This document shows, piece by piece, positions 48,641-60,900 of a stretch of 64,000 nucleotides of DNA (position 1 is the first letter of the stretch; every line of letters begins with the position of its first letter). A program made the translations under genes and the position numbers. The DNA comes from Acholoe squamosa. Lineage: Eukaryota > Annelida > Polychaeta > Phyllodocida > Polynoidae. The stretch is from NCBI GenBank assembly GCA_949317995.1, contig OX439050.1:49229777-49293776 (forward strand). Direction: 5' to 3'. The notes below the pieces were generated by a model that made no database searches, had not been told where the DNA came from, and worked only from the letters and a program-made list of their open reading frames with translations.

Positions 48641-50940
48641 AGCCCTACCCCTTTCCCACTGTGGAGATTGCATATGATTGAGTAAAAGGCACATAGAAAT
48701 TATACACTAGATGTATGTACTTCATTGGCTATACAACCACCGGTCATATTTTAGCGTAGAGGTAATGCGTCGTGGAAATTATCAAACGCACTTAATTCAG
48801 ACCAATATGCCAAGTCACTGTGTCTAACATATATATGATAATGACATTGTAAGGCTGGACTCTTTATGGCTATGTGACTTCATTTCTATTTGGTACTGTT
48901 TCCTAAGGCAGTATTGTCAGTATTAGGTAGAGACCATTATTACTATATACTATATGTTGTCATGTATTTAATTGTTGAGAATCAAGGGTAAATGTCAGTG
49001 TTTGCTTGTCACTTAGGGCTGATCTAAAAGCTATATTCCACAGAACTTGTGAATCGTATCTATAGATCTACAGATGAGCAGTATAGGGCCACATCCTAGT
49101 GAAAAAGGTTGGTTTATAGATTTCTACCCACTCATATTGTTAGCTTCCAAAGTTGGGTTTGCCAGTGACATTTATATTAATATAAGCTATATTTTTTTAT
49201 CTGAATTCCAATCAATCGTAAGTAATTTCTTTTTTTACAAAGTTCTCTTTACTTTCTTCTTTTTTGGCTGGGGGTTTAGTCGATGGGATGCTGACACAAA
49301 ATTTACTTGTCTGACACGATTTTTTTCTTCTTTTTCTTTTTTTTTTTTTTGGGGGGGGGGGTGATCTATAGGGCAACTTTTATGTGTCTGACCCAGGTTA
49401 TATCTGTACATCATGTAGAATATGTACCCGGTAGCTGGTGTTTGTTCAAGTTTTCCATCAAAGGACTTAGCTATCCAATTGAGTCGCAATTGTGCGCTTT
49501 TTAAACAAGCAATATTTTTTTAGCATGCAGATTCATTTGTTTCGCCGCTTCGAGATGTGAACAATGCACTGCCAATTATACACCAATGCAGTTATTTCTT
49601 ACCTTTTAGATTTTCTGTCATATGGTAGTGAGATGTATGGAAAAGGTGATAGCAATTACTCAATTATGTTGAGTAACTATATGAGTATATAGATAAATCA
49701 GCGTGGTACAGAAGAAACTAAAATTTTATGCTCCATGTCAAAAAGTGAAAGTTTCCCTTACAGCATAAATTTCAATACAATGGGAGATATTCTGGTCCTT
49801 CATTCTATGTGTATTCGCCATGATGGTAGCTTTTACTATTGTCTAGTTCTGAAACTGAATTCAACAAATTAGGACACAATACTAAACGAAGAAGAGCATG
49901 AAAATATATGTCTATATATACTATGTATATACCAGCATTGACTATCAATGTATAATATATTGAAATAAATCATAGAAGCGAAAACATATTAACCTGTTCT
50001 GGTATTATTTTCATCCTGAAATCTACTTCAGTGAAGTGTGTCAAATGAAAAAAAAAGTTGATGCGTGGTCTGAACGGAAACAAAAATGGACCTCTGTCGT
50101 CACTACATAAAACTGCAAAAAATTGTGTTCTTAAATATAGTGATTGAATCATTGAGTGGATCCCATGTTCAAAATTTGGCTCATATATCAGTAATTATAA
50201 CAGTTTTAGAGATCCAAGATGTTCTTGGTGACATACCAGTATATCAGAAAGTAGACGCTTCCCTGTCAAATGCTACAAATAAGCATACTTAAGAGGAACT
50301 TAAAAGGTTAAATACAGCCTATGTAAAAACAATAATGGCTAGTTTTTGGTTGTGGTATCAATCAATGTGTTTACCAGGGTATTTCTGAACCTGTGTCATC
50401 TTGGACATAAAAAGAACTGTGGCCTTGCCATATGTCCCTGATATAGGATTAATAGGAGAGCTTATGATAAGATTATTGAGCTTAGGCATTCATGAGTCGG
50501 GAGATCAATTGGGAGCCTATTATTACCATTAGTATATAGTGGATATTTTTGGGATCTTTAGGGATAAATATCAATACCTTGCATATAAGGCGCAGCTTAT
50601 ATGCGGAGATACACCTTTTCGGCGCCTTATACGGGACTAGCACATTGCTAATACCAAGAGAATCAGCCAGGTGTCTCATGTAGTCGGGGGCTAAACCAAC
50701 ATTTGGCCTCTTTGTCTAGTTAACTTTGATGAGCTGTCCCTCATTTACTATATGTAACTACTATCCAATATTTCTATCTATGGATAGCAAATGCCTAAAA
50801 TTTTAACAGGAAAAGTTTCATTTAAATGTAGTACTTTAGGTACAAGAGAAATTAAACTTTAAATGTTCTGTAAAAGTAGAAATGAAAACCAGGCTAAATG
50901 CAACCAGGCCATTGTCTCCCCATCAGGCTAATCCCCTCCC
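48641..50940. other. Unique AT-rich intergenic DNA
   Basis: T-rich and G-run tracts at 49320-49362. A short CATATAAGGCGCAG / GGCGCCTTATACG remnant at 50576-50640. No exon, RNA gene or intact repeat is recognised. Confidence 0.5.
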
Positions 50941-51075
50941 ATCACACCTAAAACAATGGAGAGGTACTTAGGGTGATTAAGATAAAGGCATGGGGCAGCT
51001 TATCACCTTTTTCAGTCTTATCAATCACCATTGTTCGGAGGTGTGAAGAGGGGCTGATAAGAAATTTACCCAGAA
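50941..51075. repeat. Small fold-back (CCCCTCCCATCACACC / GGTGTGAAGAGGGG)
   Basis: Left and right parts pair imperfectly, with TTAAGATAAAGGC..GGGGCAGCTTATCACC in the middle. Looks like a decayed MITE. Single copy here. Confidence 0.5.
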
Positions 51076-51179
51076 TGCACTGCTCTGGAGTCGGGGCCTA
51101 CCCATAATGCAAAGCAAGATGGCGGCCTCCATGACCTGATATGCTAATGCCCTATAGACTCAGGATGCATCCTACATAT

Positions 51180-51419
51180 GGCCAAAAAAATGTTTGTTCC
51201 AGGTAAACCGACCCTGCCTAGAAAAACAGGGCCGACCCTAACTTTTTTCTCCAATTTTGAAGAAAATAATTTAGTCATCCCTGAGTTGCCATGACTCACC
51301 CGTGAGTCGTGAGTTTTTGAAGCAGTTAAAAAAAATTACAAAATAAAAGAATAATCGGACCTACCCTACCTAATTTTTTTCAGCATGTTACCTGAAACAC
51401 ACAACTTTTTTTTTTGGCC
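51180..51419. mobile_element. GGCCAAAAAAA-end element, uninterrupted copy
   Basis: GGCCAAAAAAATGTTTGTTCC and CACACAACTTTTTTTTTTGGCC are inverted ends. The interior contains GACCCTGCCTAG, GAGTTGCCATGACTC and CCTACCCTACC. It is the empty-site reference for 19708-20415. Confidence 0.75.
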
Positions 51420-51579
51420 TCATGAGGATATCATAATGTAGAACAGGACTAAGATGACCAAAATTTTGCCAGGGAAAAGTCAGGGAATTTCGTTCCAAGA
51501 GTTTTGTGGGAACTTTGAATTTACTGATATGATGCAATATAAGCCTTGCCCATTAGATGAACCTAGACCTTGACACACT

Positions 51580-52140
51580 TCTATAAGTATAAGGTGCAGC
51601 TAGGGCTATTAATCCCGCTAATTCAGTATAAGCCATGCATTACACGCGAGGTGCTGTGAAACCTGGCATTTTGGCTGGAAGCGGGTCTGGAGCTGGTTCT
51701 GGCGACATGCACTGATAAGAACTGACAACATGGGACCAGCATGTCCCTGGAAGTGGGTGTTACCCAGGGACAAGGTACCCATCATGGTATGTCTTCTCAG
51801 TGGGGTTTACCTCAACCAGCAAAATCCAAAATGGCGGACTCACATGACGTCCATACTAAGCCCTATACGCCTTGGCCTAGAGACCATTTTTGACCCTCAG
51901 TGTGACTCATAGAACGCACCTGAAATCAGGGCGCGGGTTGTGTGCAGGTGCGGCTTACAGGGTTTTACATTACCATCAGCAAGATAATCCTATGGGGTCT
52001 AAGTGGGACTGGAACTGGTTTCTGGCAACGTGCACTGATAAGAGCTGATAAGAAGGAGTCAGTTTGTCCCTGGAAGTGGTTGTTATCCACCCATCATACC
52101 ATGTCTTATCAGTGTGGTTTCCAAGTTTTCTTTCTACTTC
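51580..52140. repeat. Decayed CGTATAAG words and two GATAAG-family copies
   Basis: 51660-51870 (GGGACCAGCATGTCCCTGG) is the inverse of 3119-3300. 52005-52125 is a more diverged copy. Worn GTATAAGGTGCAGC words lie at 51590-51655. Confidence 0.6.
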
Positions 52141-52713
52141 CCTTCTGATTTTCACAGATATTCAATATAGCGCCTTATCTATATATAGCCGCTTTTGACG
52201 TCAATTGTGGGGGATAACACTTTTTACAATTCATCAATATACTATTTAGAGAAATGGCCAGAAGACCAAAATAAACCAGTATTTTATCAGTTTGGGCAGT
52301 TTGTATCCCGACAGAAAATGAACAGTTATTTTTGTAGCCCTTAATTGGAGGTGAGAAAACAAGTCGGTAATCGGTGCTTATGGTCATTATTTTAGTTTAA
52401 TTAAACATGTCAACTTGCCACATGATGAAAAAGAAATCAATTGGGTTAACAGCTTCTCCAGAAAAGGCGTCAGTCTAAAAGGACGACAGGTCCTTTCCCA
52501 ATAATGATTTGAAGTGAGGGGAATTAAAGACCCGAGAAATATGGTTGTTTTACTCACTATCAATATTGAAAGAAAATAATGAGCAAAAGATTAAGCATAT
52601 CATTACATACATATGGGCCTATTACAAGTACTGGAGTCCAAACCAGCCATGGCCCTGTAGGAGTAGCAAAGTGGCATGGTCGCCACTAGCGCCATCTGCT
52701 GTATCAAAGCTGA

Positions 52714-52993
52714 TGAAATGATTGTTTTTAACAACGGGGGGGGGGGGGATTGTGGGTTTGAGGGGGGGGGGGTCAGAATTTTTTCGACCCCTTGACCAGG
52801 GGGGTTAAAAAACAATTCAACCGTTTTCTGCGAAAAAGCCAGCACATTACTACAGGTTGAAAGGGCGCATTCGCACGCGATTTTCAGTGCCCTCGGGGTT
52901 AGAAAAATTTGATCCTCGAGAGGGGGGGGCAGAATCTTTTTCCCGCGTCGGCGCGTAGCCCCCCCCCCCATATTGTTATAAAATGATCACTCC
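52714..52993. mobile_element. Tourist-like MITE
   Basis: Left end worn (GATTGTTTTTAACAACGGGG). Right end TTATAAAATGATCACTCCC intact. Typical interior GGGTCAGAATTTTTTCGACC. Confidence 0.75.
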
Positions 52994-54440
52994 CTAAGGT
53001 GCGCCGTGAGATGAGCCAAAGCCCATAATATTATATCAATTAATTAACAATTTTTTAGCTGTGGTAAGGATTAGTCACCGTTTATATGCAGTTTCACCTA
53101 GTGTTTCAGTCTGAGGATGGCCACTCCTGTACAATTAGGTAAGGGAAAACCACAAGTTGCGTGGGGAACTTTCTATGTCAGAGATTGGCCTAGTGGAACA
53201 GCCCTAGTACATGTATGTCATCTTAGACGAAAATGTCATGCTTGACAGCACAACGTAGCTCTTGGATAGAGTGTGGTCCATTGCTGAAGAAAACTGACTG
53301 TAGCCTTAGCAGTAAATTTCATATAGTTCTTTACTATTTAACTTCATACTGACAGTCGAACGCAGCCCTAGAGATCACACACACACAGTAGAAACGATAC
53401 CAATGGAAGATGTATACATGGGAATTGTGGATACCTTGTGTGTGAGTCATGGTCTATGTATATGATACACTAGGGAGACATGGATTCTTTTCATTATGAC
53501 CTATAATATTGATGTTACATAGGTAGTGATTACATGTACTGGGAAAGGGGGCCTTATTGTGCCCTGCACTAAGACCCCTTTTTGCAGAGCACACCACATA
53601 TGGATCGAGACACTACTGTAATAGAAAGTGTGTTTTGAATATATTACGTGCTGCTGATGGCCACTCATATATTACAAACGACTGTAAATCTTGTATACAG
53701 TCGCAATGAGGCGTTTTCCTACTCTTAACATTGGTGGATCTGGTCTTATATCTCACTTTTATATGCATCAATGTCAACAGGATTATATGAAAATCATGGC
53801 AAGATTTTGATTCTAAATGGTCTATGAGAAAAGTTCAAATTATCACGTCCTTAAGTGAGATTGCAGTATTTCATCATGCTACAAGGAAGTTTATAGTGTT
53901 AGGTGGAAATTCACCAGCCATGCAGGATACATGCATTGTAAGGTACCTATTTCAGCCTGAGAAGAGACTCAGAAACTGATATTAAATAGGCCCTACAAGA
54001 TATTGCAGCGTCAACAAGGCGAGGAAAAGCGTATACACACTATGCCAGCCACACCAATAACCTAGGGACAGTATTTTACAAATCATCACCAATAAATCAG
54101 ACACAGGATATACTACCTTTGTAGTCGTCACGAGCATAGGGAATACACCTGGGTGAGCCTCACAAATACTCACATCTATCAAGCCAACTTAGCCAACAGT
54201 AAGACTTTGTGAGTTGATTTTTTTGTACGATTTTATTCTGATTTCTTTTGGTGTTATTCCTTCTGAAAATGGAATCTGTGTTGCCCAGGCCTTTACTGGT
54301 AGGCCGAAAAAAAGTCTACTTATAAACCCCCTTGAAATACATGTTTTCACATTTAACCACAATTTTAATTTTTATTCGAATGAGACAATGATCTAATTAG
54401 GCCTAAAGCATCTGCCTGAATCCATATATCATATTTGAAT
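52994..54440. other. Intergenic, no gene seen
   Basis: 53535-53600 (GTACTGGGAAAGGGGGCC, CTGCACTAAGACCCC) matches 28150-28225. Nothing else is recognised. Confidence 0.5.
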
Positions 54441-54677
54441 TACTGTAATCTCCCGCATAGAAGACGCGTCTTCTACGCCAAACAAATGCCTGGTGCGTCT
54501 TATAGGATTATCTGAAGTTGGGGGTGCGTCTTATACGCGGGGTACTTTTACTATAGAAATGTACTAATCTTACAAATTTCAGCCTTAAGATGTGCGTCTT
54601 ATATGCGAAACAGCCGTTGGCAAGTTAGGGGTGCGTCTTATACGCGCACTGCGTCTTATATGCGGGAGATTACAGTA
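54441..54677. mobile_element. CCGTAAT/CGTATAAG element upstream of the MOLO1-like gene
   Basis: TACTGTAATCTCCCGC to GCGGGAGATTACAGTA, both ends carrying the same substitution (CTGTAAT). GACGCAC subfamily. Confidence 0.8.
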
Positions 54678-54685
54678 CTCTATAT

Positions 54686-54935
54686 TACCTTAATCTCCCG
54701 CGTATAAGACACAGCTCGCGTGTAAGGCGCATCCCCAACTAAGAGAATGCAATTCCACGTATAAGGCGCACCTCTAAGGGCAGATTTTTGTTAATTCAGT
54801 ACTGTTGTATAGTGAAATTACCCCCCCCCCTATAAGGCGCACCCCAAACTCAAGGCAATGTCCCTCCCACGTATAAGACTCAGCAGCACTTTGTTTGGCG
54901 TATAAGACGCGCCTTATATGCGGGAGATTAAGGTA
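54686..54935. mobile_element. CCGTAAT/CGTATAAG element 63 bp before the MOLO1-like start codon
   Basis: TACCTTAATCTCCCGCG to GCGGGAGATTAAGGTA. The T substitution is again mirrored at the other end. GGCGCAC subfamily. Only eight bases separate it from the preceding copy. Confidence 0.8.
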
Positions 54936-54998
54936 GCCCCGTCATCTTTGGTATCATCGTACATGAATCTAATCTTCTCTCCATACATACACCAGGCC

Positions 54999-55158
54999 AT
55001 GGAGAGGGACGTGTTATCTCTGTGGATGCTGCTGTGTATGGTGTATGTCTCCATGGGCTCCTACTCCTACCCTAACCCCATGTACAATGGCAGGGAATGT
55101 GGACAAAACAGGTCATCCTATATCTGTGATCCTGCTCACATCCTGAACCTATCACAAG
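54999..55158 (+). CDS. MOLO1-like exon 1
   Basis: Signal peptide through ICDPAHILNLSQ. Donor CAAG|GTGAGT, phase 1. CACCAG just before the ATG could act as an acceptor if a non-coding exon lies upstream. Confidence 0.8.
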
Positions 55159-56534
55159 GTGAGTGGTAATGTAAAGAGGGTGACACACAGCCATAAACTT
55201 TGTATTCCATTCATCTATTTTTTTTTTTTTTTTTTTTAGACGCACAGACCAGTTTAAATGCATCGACTGGCTCGTCCTTTTTAAAAAGAGAGGGCGATTT
55301 GACTGACAGACAAGACAATGCCAGAATACATTATAATGTGGTTTGTCTTCTTGAAATAGGAGGTGTCACTATTGATCAATATGGGGGAATACAGAATACT
55401 CAAGGTTGGGTTTTCTAATATTCTTATGGAACACTAATTATGGAGACACTATCCCCTCTATACACCACCATACATGTAGAGACTATATTTGCTCCTTGAG
55501 GGTCATTATGAATTAGTCTTTTCGACTTGGTTCATGTGTACTATGTATTGATCAATTTACACCAAAATTAATGTACTCAACCAGTGACGACAGTAGTATC
55601 TATAGTGGCCCAGGAGGGCCAAGATGCAATGTGGAAAAGAAAATCAACTTTCAAAAATGAAATATTAAACGAAGAAAGGAAAGGGATTTTCAATTTAATT
55701 TTGAAAGTGGAAAGTAAAATGTGTCAAGACGTGGGAAATCGCAACAATTCAGCATCTTTATTAATTAAATACTACAAATAGCTACATAAATGACATCTCA
55801 AACATTCTGTCTTCAGTTTTAACACTTCTTTACCTTGTTTTATACTGTTCTGGAGATCATTTTCAAATATTAATTTAATATCCAATAATGACACTATTAT
55901 ACTGGTACGATCAGACTTTACTGATTGTTCTGTTACAGTTATGAATCTAAAAGTACAGGGAACTAATGATCTATTTGGTTTGAATTACAGTGCGGGAACT
56001 TAATAAAACCATTGACTCACTGAAGGAGGTAACAGAGTGTCTTTGTTACCACAAAGAAAACTGCCGTGACAATACAGAGCACTTAATTCTGGTGGCTGTG
56101 GCACCAGAGTTACCTGGTAATTACGGTCGGGACGTTCAAAAGGTAACATATTTACTTTTGCTTAAACGCACAGTCCAACGTCATAAAGTTTTCGCCCCTT
56201 TTGAGCAGAAAATCCTGCATGCTACTAAAGAATAAAAAAAAGGGGGGGGGCGGAAATATTTCAGACCCCTCCAAGGGGGGGCAGAAAAACTTTCTCCGTA
56301 CACAAGCAGAATTTCACCAACCCCCCCCCCCAACGCCCTGTTGTTAAAAAATGACCACTCCCTAAACACTATAATCTTTTCCAGTCTCATTGTGTGTAAT
56401 TCGCCTCTTTTTATCATAATAAATGAAACAATAACAGTCCATTCAAAATCAAAAGGAAACACTCTGGCACACTAATCATGCATCGGCTTCTTCAGCAAGG
56501 TAGTTGGCTACACTTCTTGAAATTTGTAGTTATA

Positions 56535-56609
<75 letters not shown>

Positions 56610-57886
56610 TGTGCTACACCATAACTGTGGGACTCCCCAGGTTGAACCTCGTGAAAAAACTGAAATGAACTATTAAAGATATCAAATTAATTAATCTTCA
56701 AAGTTTATTGGTGAAAACACCATCCATTTTGAATCTAATATTGTGGGGCAAGGCATACAAAGCATACTGCTACATAGGCTGTGTATAGGGAGAGTGAGTA
56801 ATAGTTGTTTAACGCCATTTCGACAGCTTAGGTCATATTCATGGCGAGAACTACATTACATATTTCACAAGGGAATGTGTCAGTGTCCACGCAAATGTCT
56901 ACCACACACCGATGGGACAGGAAAGAGGAGAAATAGACCCTTTTAAGTGGGCTAGGGAAGCCCTCGCGTTGTCTATGGAATGCGGTACCTGCCATACTAC
57001 AAAAATCTGTCAATTAATTGACAGCCATTTAAAACATTTTTTTTTCTATTGAACAATAGGCTGTTAATGCCTTCGCTGAGAATTTGCTCACGGAGTGGAC
57101 GACTGGCAGCGAAAGATGTAGAATGGTTGCTGTCATTGCCTATTGTCATCAATATAAGCTCGTAAGTATATGGATAAAACTAACTGCCCGATGTATACAA
57201 TCTCAAAATTTCCACCTCCAAAAGATCCTATGCAGAAAATAATTGATTGAAAATAGGCTTAAGATACATGAGAATGCGTGCTCTGGCCATTAAAATAATG
57301 GTAAAATTCATTAATATACAAAAATATTGATCAAAATACCAAAGATACTGATGTAATATTTTCCTGTGATTTTCTGCAAGGAATCCAATTATAATACATA
57401 TCTTTTTCAATTTCCATCAATATAGCTCTCTTTGAAATGTCAAAATAATGCTTTATGAATTTAAAATATCCCATTCCCTGCCAAAAATTTAAAAAAAAAA
57501 AAAACGATTTCCAGGGCACCTTCATCCAAATCATCCCGTTTCAACATCTTTTGCCATCATCATTCCCTAGTGGCTCATATAAAACTCTAAACTATGCTTT
57601 GTATTGCATTTTCTGAAAGCTATTCTACTGCCCTCTTTGTTATCATTTAAATCAGTATTTAAATCTGGACATAATATAGGTAATAGCCACTACTATCTCA
57701 AGTTTGTTGAAAAATCAGGTTTCTCAAAATAAAGCTGGGCATAAAATGGTTAAACGGTACAGATAAACTAATGTGGAAAATGATGTTGCACAAAAGTAGG
57801 GGGAGCACCCATGTGATTATCGATGACAAATGATTGTCATTGAAGTAATTCTTGAGTCAGACAATGGATCTTCTTTATAACTTCGT

Positions 57887-57956
<70 letters not shown>

Positions 57957-60900
57957 TATAAAATGTTAGCCTACGAACCCAGAACGTGATATGATACATT
58001 TACAGGTGTGGAGGGAATACCTGGGGACGGGGTTGGGGTGACTAAGATAATTGTCCTTCAAGCAATTTTGTTCTTCTGCTTTCATTTCCTTCTTTCCCCT
58101 TTTCTCTTTTCTTTTCTTTCTTATTTCTTTAGAGGGGGATAGGCTCCCCCCCTCTGGAGTTTTGTGCCTGAACTAGGTGAGTTGTCCTATTTCTGTTAGT
58201 GAGGCAAACCTGCCACAGGTGGCAGCACACGCTGCTACAAGCAGCGGGGCCGATGTTCAGCTTTCACTGCATCCAGGATGGACTCCTGCTCCCCCATTAG
58301 TAGTCCATCCTAGATGTACTGTGCCTAGCCAATCAGCGGCGGCCTGCTGCCCCCTGCACTCTGCGGCCGCCTCACCGCCCATCTTCTACACCTTTATAGA
58401 TGTACAATCACTGCTTTGTACATCTGGGATGTAGAACATCAGTTTTCTACACCCTAGATGTACAATGACCACTTTGTACATCTCGGATGTAGAAGGAACA
58501 TGTTCTACACCCTGGATGTACAATGACTGCTTTGTACATCTGGGATGTGGAAGGAACATGTTCTACACCCTGGATGTACAATCACTGCTCTGTACATCTG
58601 GGATGCAGAAGGAACATGTTCTACACCCTAGATGTACAAGGCACTGCTTTGTACATCTGGGATGTAGAAGATCAGTCTTCTACACCCTTGATGTACAATG
58701 ACTGCTTTGTACATCACAGCCACCCCGCCCCCCTCAAGATGGGACAACATTTTTTACACTCCCCCTCGGGAGGCCACTAAAAATTTTACGCGCCCCCTCA
58801 AATGCACTATCATGCACTACCTAATAATTCTAGTCCCTAAGGGCATGATCATTTTTCAACAAGAGGGCGGGGGTCGGTGGGTTTGCGAGAAGATGGCAGT
58901 ACAAAATTCTGACCCCCTGGTCAAGTGCTTGAAAAAATTCTGACCGCCTCTGGGGGTCTAGATGGGGGGTCCCCATGTCACATGTCGATTTAAAGAAAAG
59001 GCAATGTCACATGTCATTAAATTTCTATTTTCCCATGCCTTTGTCACTAAGCCTCATGTCACATGTTCAAAATAAGACCATGTCTCATGTCACTAACTTT
59101 TTACTCCTCCTTGTCCATGTCACTAAGGGAGTGATCATTTTTTAACAACAGGGGGGGCTGGTGGGTTTGCGCACGGACACCCGAAAAAAAAAATTTCGAC
59201 TTCCCCTCTCGAGGGGATAAAATTTTTTCGCCCCCCCCCATAAGGGACAAAAATCGCGCGCGAACGTCCCCTTTTAGCCTATAGTAATGCGCGGGGTTTT
59301 CCACTGAAAACAGGTGAAATTATTTTGACCCCCCATCAGAGCAATTAAATAAAAATTCTGACCCGCCCCGGGCAAGGGGTTGAAAAAATAAAAAATTCTG
59401 ACCCTCCCCTCAAACCCACCAGCCTCCCCCCTGTTGTTAAAAAATGATCACTCCCTTATTGACATGGACATGGAGGAGTAAAAAGTTAGTGACATGAGAC
59501 ATGGTCTTATTTTGAACATGTGACATGAGGCGTAGTGACAAAGACATGGGAAAATAGAAATTTAATGACATGTGACATTGCCTTTTCTTTAAATCGACAT
59601 GTGACATGGGGACCCCCCATCTAGACCCCCAGAGGGGGTCAGAATTTTTTCAAGCACTTGACCAGGGGGTCAGAATTTTGTACTGCCATCTTCTCGCAAA
59701 CCCACCGACCCCTACCCTCTTGTTGAAAAATGATCATGCCCTTAGGGACTAGAATTATTAGGTAGTGCATGGGTGGTGCATTTGAGGGGGGGGTGTAAAA
59801 TTTTTAGTGGCCTCCCGAGGGGAGTGTAAAAAATGTTGTCCCATCTTGAGGGGGCGGGGGCGGCTGCGATGTACAAAGCAGTCATTGTACATCAAGGGTG
59901 TAGAAGACTGATCTTCTACATCCCAGATGTACAAAGCAGTGCTTGTACATCTAGGGTGTAGAACATGTTCCTTCCACATCCCAGATGCACAAAGCAGTCA
60001 TTGTACATCCAGGGTGTAGAACATGGTCCTTCTACATCCGAGATGTACAAAGTGGTCATTGTACATCTAGGGTGTAGAAAACTGATGTTCTACATCCCAG
60101 ATGTACAAAGCAGTGATTGTACATCTAAGGTGTAGAAGATGGGCGGTGAGGGGAAGCGATATTCGCACCTCTACGAGGTGCATATAACTGTCCTCGGCGA
60201 GGTGCGTATAAACTCCCTTATACGCACCTCGCCGAGGTGAGAATAGCAGCACTGTTCTCACCTCGACGTGGTGAAGACAAAGTTCCTTATTTTAACCTCG
60301 AGGCGGTAGAGGTACAGCAGCCTTCCCGGCCCCAAAATGGCCAAAATTTTTACACCCCTCCTTTTGTTTGGGTGTGGTCATTTTTTAACAACAGGGGGGG
60401 TTGGTGGTGGGTTTGGGGGGGACAAAAAAATTCAGACCCCTCTTAGGGAGTGGTCATTATTTATCAACAGGGGGGGTGGTGGGTTTTCGCACGGACGCAC
60501 GTTCACGGCCCCCCTCGACGGTAGTCAAAATCTTTTGGGCCCTCCCGCGCTGGAGGCGAAAATTTTTGTGCCCCTCTTTGATCTATAGTAGTGCACAGGC
60601 TTTTTTGCTAAAAAGAGGGTGAATTTTTTTAGCCCTCCTCGATCTGAAAATTTTACGCCCCCCCTCAAACCCCCCTTGTTGATAAATATTGACCACTCCC
60701 ATAGGAGGGGACAAAAAAAATGTCGCCCTTTTTGAGCGAAAAAAGCCCGCCGCCACTAAAAAATAAAAGGGGGGCACGGAAAAATTTCAGACCCCTCCGA
60801 GGGGGGATGGAAAATTTTTTGCTGCGCACGCATGGAATTTCACCAACTCCCCCTGTTGTTAAAAAGAACTTTTTAAAGAAGGGTCTCAATTTTTTTTATC

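Noticed and set aside
54918..54998. Upstream in-frame ATG for the MOLO1-like protein
   Set aside because: It begins at the edge of a transposable element and would bury the signal peptide. The ATG at 54999 gives a normal signal sequence.
57817..57999. Serine/leucine-rich minus-strand frame
   Set aside because: It is the translation of a GA microsatellite.
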